NCBI GenBank assembly: GCA_963526735.1
Contig: CAURNU010000001.1
Location: forward strand, 1 to 64,000
Origin: CAMUQR01 sp963526735
GTDB taxonomy: Bacteria; Patescibacteriota; Saccharimonadia; Saccharimonadales; Saccharimonadaceae
Direction: 5' to 3'
Length of the DNA: 64,000 bases
Below the pieces are notes generated by a model. It did no database searches. It was not told the DNA's origin and saw nothing but the letters and a program-made list of their open reading frames with translations. This document shows, in pieces, positions 25,176 to 33,744 of the stretch. Position 1 is the stretch's first letter. Each line of letters begins with the position of its first letter. Both the position numbers and the translations under genes were made by a program.

Positions 25176-25199
25176 ATATTCCCCTTTTTTAATAAAATA

Positions 25200-25520
25200 T
25201 TATTTTTCCTCAGTAGCTTCGGTTTTGGCTTGAGTTTTTGGGTCAGCTTTAACAAGCAGGTAGCGCATAACTTCTTTGGTGATATTTAACACGTTAGAAA
25301 TTTTGAGAGGCGCTGCTGCTGGAAGCTCGAGCTCAAAATAGAGATAATTAGCAAAAAACTGCTTATCAATTGAGTAAGCTAAGCGCTTTTTACCCCAGTT
25401 ATCTTGTTTAACGATAGTACCGTCAGCTTTGGTGATGATACCAGAAACGATATCGATCGCTTTGTCGATTTCGCTTTCCAGATCTGGATGCACCAAAACT
25501 GTCAATTCGTATTTCTTCAT
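25200..25520 (-). CDS. rpsF: 30S ribosomal protein S6 (106 aa)
   Basis: A ferredoxin-like RNA-binding protein that pairs with S18. The start at 25520 gives the family N-terminus MKKYELTVLVHPD; a longer frame to 25583 would add 21 unrelated residues and is rejected. WGKKRLAYSIDKQFFANYLYF and VMRYLLVK are core motifs. The C-terminus is Lys/Glu-rich. The ribosome site is odd: GGGAG ends one base before the ATG, and AAGGA is about 14 bases upstream. First gene of the cluster. Confidence 0.95.
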   Translation of the reverse strand: MKKYELTVLVHPDLESEIDKAIDIVSGIITKADGTIVKQDNWGKKRLAYSIDKQFFANYLYFELELPAAAPLKISNVLNITKEVMRYLLVKADPKTQAKTEATEEK

Positions 25521-25655
25521 ACTCCCGTTGGAATCCTTTCTTGGATGCTCACTGTCCGACAGTTTTAAGTAAATTATCAACAATAGTCCTTCGCAATTCT
25601 CTATTGTTCTTATTCACACAACCGCCTCAAATGAGCTGAAGTTAATTAATATTAC
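25521..25655 (-). promoter_or_regulatory. Structured 5' leader of rpsF
   Basis: About 135 bases between the promoter and the ATG. Minus-strand elements are AACAATAG/CTATTGTT (an 8-bp stem), a palindromic ACTGTCGGACAGT and a small ATCC/GGAT hairpin just before the start. S6-S18 leaders that autoregulate this operon are known in other bacteria. A match to that motif is not demonstrated here. Confidence 0.35.
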
Positions 25656-25661
25656 TCTTTT

Positions 25662-25690
25662 ATTATAGCACAGTTGTGGAAAAAAGTCGA
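25662..25690 (-). promoter_or_regulatory. Promoter of rpsF-ssb-rpsR-efp
   Basis: Minus strand: TCGACT (25690-25685), a 17-base spacer ending TGTGC, then TATAAT (25667-25662). The spacer contains TTTTCCACA, a DnaA-box-like 9-mer (25683-25675). Confidence 0.7.
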
Positions 25691-25709
25691 GTTTTGCGCT
25701 TTTAACAAG

Positions 25710-27911
25710 CTATTGCAATTCATCCAAGCTCGAAATCAAGATTTCACGCGGTTTTGCGCCATTGCTTGGACCAATAATTCCTCGAGATTCCAGCTCATCG
25801 ATAATCCGCGCGGCTCGCGAATAACCAATCCGCAAGCGTGTTTGTAAATGGCTGGTACTAGCCCGTTTACTCTCGAGAATAACTTGCACGGCTTGGCGCA
25901 ACGTCGCATCATCTGCCCCGCCCATATCGAGATTGCCGACAATACCTCCTACTCCGCCCATTTGAACATCCTGCATCGTAATTTCATCGTTATATTGTGG
26001 AGGCATTTGCGCCCGCAGAAAATCAGTAATTTTCATCACTTCTTCATCAGTCACCCAGGCGCCCTGCAACCGACGTGGCTTTGGCGCTTTAGTGGTGACG
26101 ATCAGCATATCACCTTTACCAAGCAATTTTTCGGCACCCGATTTATCCATGATTGTCTTCGAGTCAACCTGGCTAGCCACTGTAAAAGCAATGCGCGCTG
26201 GCACGTTAGCTTTAATCAAACCAGTCACCACATTGACACTCGGGCGCTGGGTTGCCAAGACTAAGTGAATACCTACCGCTCGGGCTTTTTGCGCCAGACG
26301 CACAATCAGACCTTCTACTTCTTTTGAAGCAACCATCATCAAGTCGGCCATCTCATCGATCACAATTACAATATACGGCATAGCTCCATCGTTATGTTGT
26401 TGCAAATTACCATGCTCATCTGCCATTTCAACCGTCTTAGATTCTTGAGTAATATACTCGTTATAGCTGATAATATCGCGTTTTTTGACACTAGCCAGCA
26501 ACTGATAGCGACGCTCCATTTCATTAACCGCCCATTTGAGGGCTGAAATCGTCTTCGTCGGGTCGTTAATAATCGGCGTTAACAGATGTGGAATATCCTC
26601 ATACGGCGCCATCTCGACCTGCTTCGGGTCGACCAAAATCAGCTTCAAATCACTCGGACTATTACGATACAACAAACTAGCTAGTAAAGTATTAATCATC
26701 ACTGATTTACCAGAACCGGTCTGACCAGCAATCAACAAGTGTGGCATATCGCTCAAGCTCTCAACCACCGCATCACCAGAGATATCCCGCCCCGCCACAA
26801 AACTCAATTTGTCTGATTTATTAAACCACGCCGACGATTCCATAATGCCCCGCAACCGCACATCAGCGGCGCGCACGTTTGGCACCTCAATACCCACTGC
26901 TCGTTTACCCGGGATTGGCGCTTCAATACGGATACTCTGAGCTGCTAGGTTGAGGGCGATATTGGTTTCTAAAGCAGCGATTTTAGTTAATTTCACGCCA
27001 CTTGGCGGTGTCAGAGTGTACTGAGTGACTTTCGGACCGACGTTTGCCCCAGTCATTTCCACATCAATACTAAACTCGTGCAAGGTATTTTTAATAATTT
27101 CGGCATTTTGTTTAACATCACCGGCATCAGCTGGCGACTGTTTTGATGACAAAATATCTAATGGCGGTTGTTTCCAGTTCGGATCACGTACCGACACCAG
27201 CGCAGTTGGCTCTTTTTTGTCCTTATCGTCCTTAGAATCGGTCGCTTTGGTGGTTTTTAATAAACCGTCAAACTTACTTGGCTTGTCGCCACTCGAAGTA
27301 GTTGGTACTCCTTCCACCAGATGAAATTCCGACTTCGTAGCTGTCGGTTCCGCTGACGCACCAGCATCTTTTGGTTTAAAGCCAGCAATTTTACCAGGTT
27401 TTTGAGTAGCAAAAATCTCTTGCAAGCGTTTAATAAACAAAAACGGCGATGCTCGGAACATAAACAAACTGTTAATAATAATCAAGACCAAATAAACCAG
27501 CGCCGCCACCCAGCCTGTTGCCAGAGAAGCCATCGCTTGATTTGCACCAGTGCCGAAGAAACCACCAGCCGTTTTTTCGCTAAACAGCGTTCCGAATAAC
27601 CCGCTCATCAGTACCAACATCACAAAACTCGAGATATACGTGGCGATTGACAGCTTATTTTTGTCCGATTTAAATACTTCCATTCCTAGATATAACAACA
27701 CTGCTGGCACGATATATGCCCCATAGCCAAATACCTGCAAATTAGCCCGATGAATCGATTGCAGAGCCGGACCACCACTACCAAACCATGACACTACCAG
27801 CAGTAGCGCCAACACCATCAACAAAATCGCCCCAACTTGAGCCCAAAAACCAGCCGGCAACTGATGTTGCACCGCTGAAGCTTTAGATTTTTTTGATTTT
27901 CGTCTTGCCAT
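25710..27911 (-). CDS. ftsK: DNA translocase FtsK (733 aa)
   Basis: Pumps the chromosome through the division septum and can activate Xer recombination. Four N-terminal membrane helices (about 25-150), a linker, then the RecA-like motor: GQTGSGKSVMINTLLASL (Walker A), LVDPKQVEM, IVIDEMADLM (Walker B), LATQRPSVNVVTGLIKANVP. The C-terminal gamma winged helix (about 670-733, ASTSHLQTRLRIGYSRAARI) reads KOPS-like sites. Compact like SpoIIIE. The promoter TATAAT lies about 23 bases upstream, with AAGG as ribosome site. It is followed by an AT-rich intergenic stretch. Confidence 0.96.
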   Translation of the reverse strand: MARRKSKKSKASAVQHQLPAGFWAQVGAILLMVLALLLVVSWFGSGGPALQSIHRANLQVFGYGAYIVPAVLLYLGMEVFKSDKNKLSIATYISSFVMLVLMSGLFGTLFSEKTAGGFFGTGANQAMASLATGWVAALVYLVLIIINSLFMFRASPFLFIKRLQEIFATQKPGKIAGFKPKDAGASAEPTATKSEFHLVEGVPTTSSGDKPSKFDGLLKTTKATDSKDDKDKKEPTALVSVRDPNWKQPPLDILSSKQSPADAGDVKQNAEIIKNTLHEFSIDVEMTGANVGPKVTQYTLTPPSGVKLTKIAALETNIALNLAAQSIRIEAPIPGKRAVGIEVPNVRAADVRLRGIMESSAWFNKSDKLSFVAGRDISGDAVVESLSDMPHLLIAGQTGSGKSVMINTLLASLLYRNSPSDLKLILVDPKQVEMAPYEDIPHLLTPIINDPTKTISALKWAVNEMERRYQLLASVKKRDIISYNEYITQESKTVEMADEHGNLQQHNDGAMPYIVIVIDEMADLMMVASKEVEGLIVRLAQKARAVGIHLVLATQRPSVNVVTGLIKANVPARIAFTVASQVDSKTIMDKSGAEKLLGKGDMLIVTTKAPKPRRLQGAWVTDEEVMKITDFLRAQMPPQYNDEITMQDVQMGGVGGIVGNLDMGGADDATLRQAVQVILESKRASTSHLQTRLRIGYSRAARIIDELESRGIIGPSNGAKPREILISSLDELQ

Positions 27912-28027
27912 ATTCTACCTTTTTGTCTTTTTCTATTATACGCTAAAAACGACTAAAATACTCGAGCTTATTGTAGCATAAATTACAACATTTGTAAAGA
28001 TTATGGTTAAATTTTCATGTTGATTTT

Positions 28028-28330
28028 TTAGTTAGTATACTCAAATAAAAGAGCGCCACCAGTCTTTTCTTTTAAAGAATCATCCTTGACTAGTATCTCA
28101 CGCTGAAGAACAAATTCGAGCCCATTATCTTCATATTTAAGTAAATGCGGAAAAACCTCAAATTCGTAATCACCAAAATAATCAGTCGATATCAAAATAT
28201 ATTTCGTGTCGTTTAACTCAAAAAGATAAATCCAGGTATCAGGTCCGACTTCATAATGATTAATTTCTACAGCGTTCTCGCAACCATACGAAGTCATTAT
28301 TTCTTCTCGTTCATCCTTTGATAAATACAT
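28028..28330 (-). CDS. Unrecognised small soluble protein (100 aa)
   Basis: Acidic, without membrane segments or signal; Tyr- and Glu-rich, with alternating beta-like stretches (WIYLFELNDTKYILISTDYFG). No family recognised. The ATG is 8 bases after a TATAAT box and has no ribosome site, which fits the leaderless genes of this window. Composition is more A/T-rich than its neighbours. It stands alone between ftsK and a FemX-like gene. Confidence 0.6.
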   Translation of the reverse strand: MYLSKDEREEIMTSYGCENAVEINHYEVGPDTWIYLFELNDTKYILISTDYFGDYEFEVFPHLLKYEDNGLEFVLQREILVKDDSLKEKTGGALLFEYTN

Positions 28331-28338
28331 ATATGTAT

Positions 28339-28344
28339 ATTATA
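28339..28344 (-). promoter_or_regulatory. -10 box of the 100-aa gene, leaderless
   Basis: TATAAT on the minus strand ends 8 bases before the ATG at 28330. TTACTA stands near the -35 position (28367-28362). Confidence 0.55.
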
Positions 28345-28443
28345 CAATCATGGAGAAAAATTAGTAAATAGATACCAACTTAATTGATGGTTATAACATA
28401 TTTTATGATAATTGTAAAATAACACTCTTTTTGATATTATTTT

Positions 28444-28452
28444 TGCTATAAT
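28444..28452 (+). promoter_or_regulatory. Extended -10 promoter of the FemX-like gene, leaderless
   Basis: TGC-TATAAT (hexamer 28447-28452) ends 7 bases before the ATG at 28460. No ribosome site. Confidence 0.7.
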
Positions 28453-28459
28453 ACTAATC

Positions 28460-29521
28460 ATGAATTTACGCTTTGCAACCCCGGCGGAAGTGACCGACTG
28501 GGATCAATTGATCACCACCAACCAAGCTGGCACTAACGTTTTACAATGTCGCAGTTTTGCCGAATTAAAAGCAGACTTTGGCTGGACGGCTCGCTATTTT
28601 GTGTATGATTTAAACTCTCAACCGCAATATTTTCTGGGCTTTGAACAAGTTTTTAAACCATTTGGTAAATTATGGTATCTACCAAAAGCCCCAAATTTTA
28701 TCGAACGAACCGACTTTCTAGCCTGCCTCACCGATTTTCAGACTCTTGCCACTCAGGAAAATGTCTTTTTACTAAAAATTGAACCTGAAATGCTGGCTTC
28801 AGCGGAGCTATCACAAGAATTAACCAAGCTCGGCTTACGCCCCAACCATAAAATCCAACCCGATCAGACCACAATTTTTATCAACACCACGCTTGACGAT
28901 GAACAACTTTTTGCATCATTTCCACAACGGGGTCGCCGAGCGGTGCGTCAAGCCGAAAAAAATCACATCACCGTTGTTCAAGCTGAACCCACTGAGGATA
29001 CTTTTCAAAAAATGTATCAGCTAATGCAAAATGCCAACAGTGGCGAGGGCGTGCCGTTTATGCGCGAATATCTTTACTACCAACGTTTCTGGCAACTCTA
29101 TACCGACGCTCAGATGGGCCAATTTTACTTCGCTAAAGACGAGACCGATGAAGTACTATCTGGCGCATTTATCTCGTTTACTGGCGATTATGGTTTTTAT
29201 AAAGACGGTGGTTCAATGGCTGGCGCTAACCGCAAATCGGCCGCTCACAAGCTTCAGTGGGAAATTATGCGTGACCTCCATGCGCGTGGTATCACCAAAT
29301 ACAACCTCCACTCTACTCCACCGGCCGACCAACTCAAAAATCCCAACCATCCTTATTATGGCTTAGGTATTTTTAAAACTAGTTTTTCCAAAGACCTGAC
29401 AGAGTTTTGTGGCTGTTGGGATCTACCGCTAAAACCACTGCGTTACGCCCTATGGAATCGACTCGGTGAACGCCTGGCGCGTCGCCACTATCGCCGTCAC
29501 CATTCGGGTTCAATGTATTAA
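28460..29521 (+). CDS. FemAB/FemX-family aminoacyltransferase (353 aa)
   Basis: Members transfer amino acids from aminoacyl-tRNA to the peptidoglycan side chain, building the interpeptide bridge. Two GNAT-like domains are seen. RGRRAVRQAEKNHITV is the typical FemAB helix in the middle. FYKDGGSMAGANRKSAAHKLQWEIMRD and the C-terminal YNLHSTP...YGLGIFKTSFSKDLTEF box match the family. Length is that of FemX-type enzymes. A second, similar C-terminus begins at the right edge (63554). The acceptor and the amino acid are unknown. The start is leaderless by promoter spacing. Confidence 0.88.
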   Translation: MNLRFATPAEVTDWDQLITTNQAGTNVLQCRSFAELKADFGWTARYFVYDLNSQPQYFLGFEQVFKPFGKLWYLPKAPNFIERTDFLACLTDFQTLATQENVFLLKIEPEMLASAELSQELTKLGLRPNHKIQPDQTTIFINTTLDDEQLFASFPQRGRRAVRQAEKNHITVVQAEPTEDTFQKMYQLMQNANSGEGVPFMREYLYYQRFWQLYTDAQMGQFYFAKDETDEVLSGAFISFTGDYGFYKDGGSMAGANRKSAAHKLQWEIMRDLHARGITKYNLHSTPPADQLKNPNHPYYGLGIFKTSFSKDLTEFCGCWDLPLKPLRYALWNRLGERLARRHYRRHHSGSMY

Positions 29522-29547
29522 TTTTTACCACAGTTTTTGACTATTCA

Positions 29548-29577
29548 CCCACCTCTTACTAACAGAGGTGGGATTTT
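29548..29577 (+). terminator. Terminator of the FemX-like gene
   Basis: CCCACCTCT (29548-29556) pairs with AGAGGTGGG (29564-29572), then ATTTTAAAA. The right arm TAACAGAGGTGGGATTTT recurs at 63290-63307. Confidence 0.75.
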
Positions 29578-29584
29578 AAAAATT

Positions 29585-29651
29585 ACAACACTTTGTGGGT
29601 TGACCTTTACCATAAGCCTTTCTATAATAGAATTATCACAAAATAGTGTGA
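29585..29651 (+). promoter_or_regulatory. Possible NrdR boxes flanking the nrdD promoter
   Basis: TCACAAAATAGTGTGA (29636-29651) is an imperfect palindrome close to the NrdR consensus ACACAATATATTGTGT. A weaker candidate, ACAACACTTTGTGGGT, lies at 29585-29600. They bracket the -35/-10 region. NrdR commonly represses nrd operons through paired boxes; the spacing here is larger than usual. Confidence 0.4.
29600..29628 (+). promoter_or_regulatory. Promoter of nrdD-nrdG
   Basis: TTGACC (29600-29605), a 17-base spacer and TATAAT (29623-29628); the start is near 29635. A leader of about 125 bases follows. Confidence 0.8.
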
Positions 29652-29758
29652 AAAGTGACTGCGAAGGAGAGCGAGTTGCTTTAAAAAATAAAAAATTAGC
29701 AAAAATTGCCCTTTCCGCCATGGCAAGGGTGTTTTTAACCAACTAAGAAAGGGAGACT
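29636..29758 (+). promoter_or_regulatory. Long 5' leader of nrdD
   Basis: Contains a possible stem GTTGCT/AGCAA and, at 29706-29729, a hairpin (TTGCC/GGCAA or alternatively CCCTT/AAGGG) followed by TGTTTTTAA. That resembles a weak terminator and could act as an attenuator. AAAGGGAG before the ATG is the ribosome site. Confidence 0.35.
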
Positions 29759-32113
29759 ATGAATCAATTTAACAAAATCAAAAAACGCGATGGCAAAATT
29801 GTCAGCTTCAAGCAACAAAAAATCGTTGACGCTATTGCTAAAGCTGGCGCCGCCACTGGTGAATTTGGTCCCGACCGCGCCCGCAACCTCGCCGAAAAAG
29901 TCACGCGCACTGCCCTAGCCGACCTCTCTTCACGCATTCCTACCGTTGAACAACTCCAAGATGTGGTCGAAAAAGTCCTAATGGAATCAGCTTTTAAAAA
30001 GACCGCTAAAGCCTACATTGAATACCGCGCCGAACGAGAGCGCGAACGCACCAAAAAAACCAAATTAATGCAGATTTATAGCACTATTTCTCACGCCGAC
30101 GCCTCAGAAGATTCCGACGTCAAACGTGGTAACGCCAATGTCGACGGTAACTCCGCCATGGGTAAAATGCTCCAGTTCGGTGCTGAAGGCTCGAAGGAAT
30201 TCGCGCGTACTTGTCTGCTCAAGCCAGAATTTGCTCAAGCTCACGATAGTGGCGAAATTCACATTCACGACCTTGACTTTATGGCGACCGGTACTCTGAC
30301 CTGCTGTCAAACTGACCCACTGAAATTATTCAAAGACGGTTTTAATACTGGACATGGTTTTTTGCGCACCCCGAACTCCATTGGTTCTTACGCCGCTCTA
30401 GCTGCCATTATTCTGCAGGCTAATCAGAATGAACAACACGGTGGTCAGTCAATTCCGAACTTCGACTATGCCATGGCACCCGGTATCAACAAAACTTACA
30501 AAAAAGCTTTACGCGCCAATCTCCAAAAATACAACGATTTCACTGGTAAAAACCTCAAAATTACCATTCCTGAAGACATTACTCTGGGCGATGATAAAAA
30601 ACTCGCTAAACTTAAAGTTCCCGCAATTATCATCAAAGACGCCAAAGCCGACACTGAACATCAGACTCTCCAAGCCATGGAAGGTTTCATCCATAACCTC
30701 AACACTATGCACTCCCGCGCTGGTGCTCAAGTGCCATTTACCTCAATTAACTTCGGCACTGACACCACACCAGAAGGTCGCCTTGTCTCCAAAATGCTCC
30801 TTGAAGCAACTGCCAACGGCCTTGGTCGAGGTGAAACTCCAATTTTCCCAATTTCGATTTTTAAAGTTAAAGAAGGTGTTAACTACAATCCAGAAGATCC
30901 GAACTACGACCTATTTAAACGCTCGATGGAAGTTTCTGCTAAGCGTCTCTTCCCGAACTTCGTGTTTATCGACGCACCGTTTAACCTGCAATATTACAAA
31001 CCTGGCGACTATCTCTCAGAAATTGCCACCATGGGTTGTCGAACTCGCGTGATGGCGTCTATTTTCCCAGAATCTGACGGCACTACCGTTGGTCGCGGTA
31101 ATATTTCTTTCACCACTATCAACTTAGTACGCATCGGCATTAAACACGGTATCGCCACCAAGATGCGCGACAAGGCCGACTGGAATGGTTTTTATAAAGA
31201 ATTAGATCAAAAAATCGACCTCTGTGCCGCTCAACTACTCGAACGCTATAAGTTCCAAGCCAACCAACGCGTTAAAAACTTCCCATTCCTGATGGGTCAA
31301 GGCAACTGGATGGGTAGCGACAAACTTAAAGCCAACGATACTTTGCGTGAAGTGATTAAACACGGTACCTTAAGCATTGGTTTCATTGGACTTGCGGAAA
31401 CTTTGGTTGCGATGATTGGCAAACACCACGGTGAAGACGAAATTGCCCGTGAACTTGGCCTCGACATCGTTTCCCACATGCGCGAACGCTGTGACCAATT
31501 AGCTAAAAAATACCAGCTCAACTTCACATTGCTCGCTACCCCAGCTGAAGGTTTAGCTGGTCGTTTCACCCGCATTGACCGCAAAGAATTTGGCGTGATA
31601 AAAGGTGTGACCGATCGTGATTTTTATACCAACTCTTTCCATGTGCCAGTTTATTATCCAATCTCCGCTTTTGATAAAATCGAAATTGAAGCACCGTATC
31701 ATGCCCTAACCAATGCTGGTCACATTACCTACATCGAAATGGACGGTGACCCATCAAATAACATCGAAGCTTTTGAGGCAGTTGTCCGCAAAATGAAAGA
31801 ATCAGGCATCGGCTATGGCAGTATCAACCACCCAGTCGACCGCGACCCACTTTGTGGCTTCAGTGGTATCATCGAAGGCGAAGTCTGCCCTGGTTGTGGT
31901 CGCCACGAAGATGACGGCGATTGTGGTTTTGAACGCTTACGTCGCATCACTGGCTATCTCGTCGGCTCACTCGAGCGCTGGAACGATGGCAAAAAAGCCG
32001 AAGAAGCAGCTCGTGTCAAGCACGGCATCGTTGCTGAAACCTACGATCAAGACACTAAAACCGCCCGCGAACTGAAGAAACAAGTCGTCGGTTCAGCTGT
32101 CGGTAAGGCCTAG
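29759..32113 (+). CDS. nrdD: Anaerobic ribonucleoside-triphosphate reductase, large subunit (784 aa)
   Basis: A glycyl-radical enzyme reducing ribonucleoside triphosphates to deoxy forms without oxygen. An N-terminal ATP-cone (residues 1-90, IKKRDGKIVSFKQQKI) senses ATP/dATP. The catalytic barrel contains TLTCCQTDP and a long central region. The C-terminus has a zinc site with Cys in DPLCGF, EVCPGCGR and DGDCGF, then the glycyl radical loop RRITGYL. Length is normal for NrdD. The radical is made by NrdG encoded 9 bases downstream. Oxygen sensitivity implies anaerobic or microaerobic growth, although sodA is also present. Confidence 0.95.
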   Translation: MNQFNKIKKRDGKIVSFKQQKIVDAIAKAGAATGEFGPDRARNLAEKVTRTALADLSSRIPTVEQLQDVVEKVLMESAFKKTAKAYIEYRAERERERTKKTKLMQIYSTISHADASEDSDVKRGNANVDGNSAMGKMLQFGAEGSKEFARTCLLKPEFAQAHDSGEIHIHDLDFMATGTLTCCQTDPLKLFKDGFNTGHGFLRTPNSIGSYAALAAIILQANQNEQHGGQSIPNFDYAMAPGINKTYKKALRANLQKYNDFTGKNLKITIPEDITLGDDKKLAKLKVPAIIIKDAKADTEHQTLQAMEGFIHNLNTMHSRAGAQVPFTSINFGTDTTPEGRLVSKMLLEATANGLGRGETPIFPISIFKVKEGVNYNPEDPNYDLFKRSMEVSAKRLFPNFVFIDAPFNLQYYKPGDYLSEIATMGCRTRVMASIFPESDGTTVGRGNISFTTINLVRIGIKHGIATKMRDKADWNGFYKELDQKIDLCAAQLLERYKFQANQRVKNFPFLMGQGNWMGSDKLKANDTLREVIKHGTLSIGFIGLAETLVAMIGKHHGEDEIARELGLDIVSHMRERCDQLAKKYQLNFTLLATPAEGLAGRFTRIDRKEFGVIKGVTDRDFYTNSFHVPVYYPISAFDKIEIEAPYHALTNAGHITYIEMDGDPSNNIEAFEAVVRKMKESGIGYGSINHPVDRDPLCGFSGIIEGEVCPGCGRHEDDGDCGFERLRRITGYLVGSLERWNDGKKAEEAARVKHGIVAETYDQDTKTARELKKQVVGSAVGKA

Positions 32114-32122
32114 AGGTTAATC

Positions 32123-32722
32123 ATGAGCGCAACTCCAACCCCACCCAGCACCAATAATTCAGCTTTTTCTGCGCGTCAAAAAGTCAAAAAAATCGCTCAT
32201 TATTCAGATTTAATTCTACCGCAAATACCCACTCCAGAAGGGTTTATTCGCTTAGCCGGTCCGATTGAACGTGACAATATTGTTAATGGACCAGGTCTCC
32301 GTGCGGTAATTTGGACACAAGGCTGTCGCCAACGCTGTCCTGGTTGTCAAAACCCTGAAACATGGAGCGAAACCGCTGGTCAGCTCGTTGCTATTGAAGA
32401 TATCAAACAACAACTCCGCGCCCTTAAAGGTCAAACCGGCTTGACTTTTTGTGGGGGCGAACCGCTCTTACAGGCTGATGCCTGTCGTCAAATTGCTGAC
32501 TGGGCGCGCCAAGAGCTAGGCTGGAGTATCTGGTCATTTACGGGCTTGATTTATGAAAAAATTCCTCACGACAGTCCTGCCTGGCGCTTCATTCAATCAC
32601 TCGATGTGCTAATTGATGGACCATTTATCCAAGCCCAGCGCGATTTATCCGTCAAATGGCGTGGCAGTCGCAACCAACGCCTGCTCTATCTCAAAAATGG
32701 CGAAATCACCAAAGTTGAATAG
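32123..32722 (+). CDS. nrdG: Anaerobic RNR-activating protein, radical SAM (199 aa)
   Basis: Uses SAM and a 4Fe-4S cluster to make the glycyl radical on NrdD. The cluster motif is CRQRCPGC (CxxxCxxC, with a WTQG lead-in); TFCGGEPLLQ is the GGE motif binding the SAM amino group. The enzyme has about 50 extra N-terminal residues (Pro/Ser-rich, then basic) before the core, more than in typical NrdG. The core itself is complete. Co-transcribed with nrdD. Confidence 0.93.
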   Translation: MSATPTPPSTNNSAFSARQKVKKIAHYSDLILPQIPTPEGFIRLAGPIERDNIVNGPGLRAVIWTQGCRQRCPGCQNPETWSETAGQLVAIEDIKQQLRALKGQTGLTFCGGEPLLQADACRQIADWARQELGWSIWSFTGLIYEKIPHDSPAWRFIQSLDVLIDGPFIQAQRDLSVKWRGSRNQRLLYLKNGEITKVE

Positions 32723-32742
32723 CTAGCAGACCTCACCCAATC

Positions 32743-32774
32743 AAAAATCCCCACTGCTATAGCGGGGATTTTTG
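32743..32774 (+). terminator. Terminator of nrdDG, also facing the convergent gene
   Basis: AAAAATCCCC (32743-32752) and GGGGATTTTT (32764-32773) form a perfect 10-bp stem; symmetrical, so it works for both strands. Confidence 0.85.
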
Positions 32775-32789
32775 GTACCTAATCGCGTC

Positions 32790-33719
32790 TTATTCGGCTT
32801 TTGGTTTCAGATAATTTTTAATTGCTTCAAAACTACCTTTCATTGGATTTTCTTTTTTCATTTGGTTACGTACTGCATCAATCCACTTCGATAAAGCTTG
32901 AGTGGCCTTGAGGGCGTGAGTGTTAAGATTAATAGTGTTGCTTTGTTTAGCTTTTTCGAGCATATCCTCATAGATTTCCAACATTGTTTTGAGGAAATCT
33001 TTGTTAAAATCAGACTTAGCGTCGATTTTTTTCATATCCTCAACCGTGCGTTTAATGTAGTTGATCTTGGCTTGAGTACCGACAGCTTGTTGTATATTGC
33101 GATAGTTATGACGCACTGGCGCCACATCCACAACAGTTTCAACTGACATGACGGCGTATTCATCAGCTTCTTTTTGCTTATTACGTAATTCATCAAATTT
33201 TTTCTTTAGTTCAGCATCTTTTGAAAAAGCTTTAAATTTCGCCATCGCGTCCATCGCCTGCTGATTCTTCTGGACTAATTCTTCCAACTCTTTGCGATCA
33301 TTTTTATTAGCACGAGCTGGGCCATTCTTAATGATATTTAGAGATTTGTCGAATTGTTTGTTGAGTGATTTTTCAGCTTCGTCAAGCGTCGTTAAGGCTT
33401 CTTTGTAGTCGTTTTTAGATACGCTGAGCATCAGATAAGCCGTCACCGCTACTGCCGCTATCACAACCACCGCCAGAGCGATTAGCCAAGGCTTTTTGCT
33501 TTTTGGTTGAGCCACAACTGGTTGAGCTGGCGGAGTGACTGGCGCTGGTTCTGACGCAATAGTCACAGTATCAGTTTTAGGTTCAGCGTCAGCTTTGACC
33601 TCAGTTTTAGCTTCAGTTGTCGATTCTGTGTTAGCTGATACCCCTGGAGCCGGCGTTACTTCCGCCGTTTGTTCGGCGCTAGTTGTTGCGTCGGTTGTTG
33701 TTTTATCTTTTTCGTCCAT
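32790..33719 (-). CDS. Membrane-anchored coiled-coil protein (309 aa)
   Basis: Unrecognised. The first 80 residues are low-complexity (Thr, Glu, Ala, Pro, Val; repeated TEAKTEVKADAEPKT-like runs). One membrane helix follows (about 88-110), then a mainly helical, Lys/Glu/Asn-rich domain predicted outside. The start is placed at 33719, where AAAGGA lies 7 bases upstream; an ATG 12 codons earlier lies inside the pnp gene. It may be an envelope spacer or cell-surface protein. It follows pnp closely and may be read through from it. Confidence 0.65.
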   Translation of the reverse strand: MDEKDKTTTDATTSAEQTAEVTPAPGVSANTESTTEAKTEVKADAEPKTDTVTIASEPAPVTPPAQPVVAQPKSKKPWLIALAVVVIAAVAVTAYLMLSVSKNDYKEALTTLDEAEKSLNKQFDKSLNIIKNGPARANKNDRKELEELVQKNQQAMDAMAKFKAFSKDAELKKKFDELRNKQKEADEYAVMSVETVVDVAPVRHNYRNIQQAVGTQAKINYIKRTVEDMKKIDAKSDFNKDFLKTMLEIYEDMLEKAKQSNTINLNTHALKATQALSKWIDAVRNQMKKENPMKGSFEAIKNYLKPKAE

Positions 33720-33744
33720 AACGTTTCCTTTCTTTAATATGAAC

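Noticed and set aside
25521..25583. N-terminal extension of rpsF to 25583
   Set aside because: The extra 21 residues do not match S6; the family N-terminus MKKYEL starts at 25520.
30429..31052. 207-codon frame on the plus strand inside nrdD
   Set aside because: It is an alternative frame of a strongly conserved gene, and its composition (Ser, Leu, Thr, Pro) is typical of a shadow frame.
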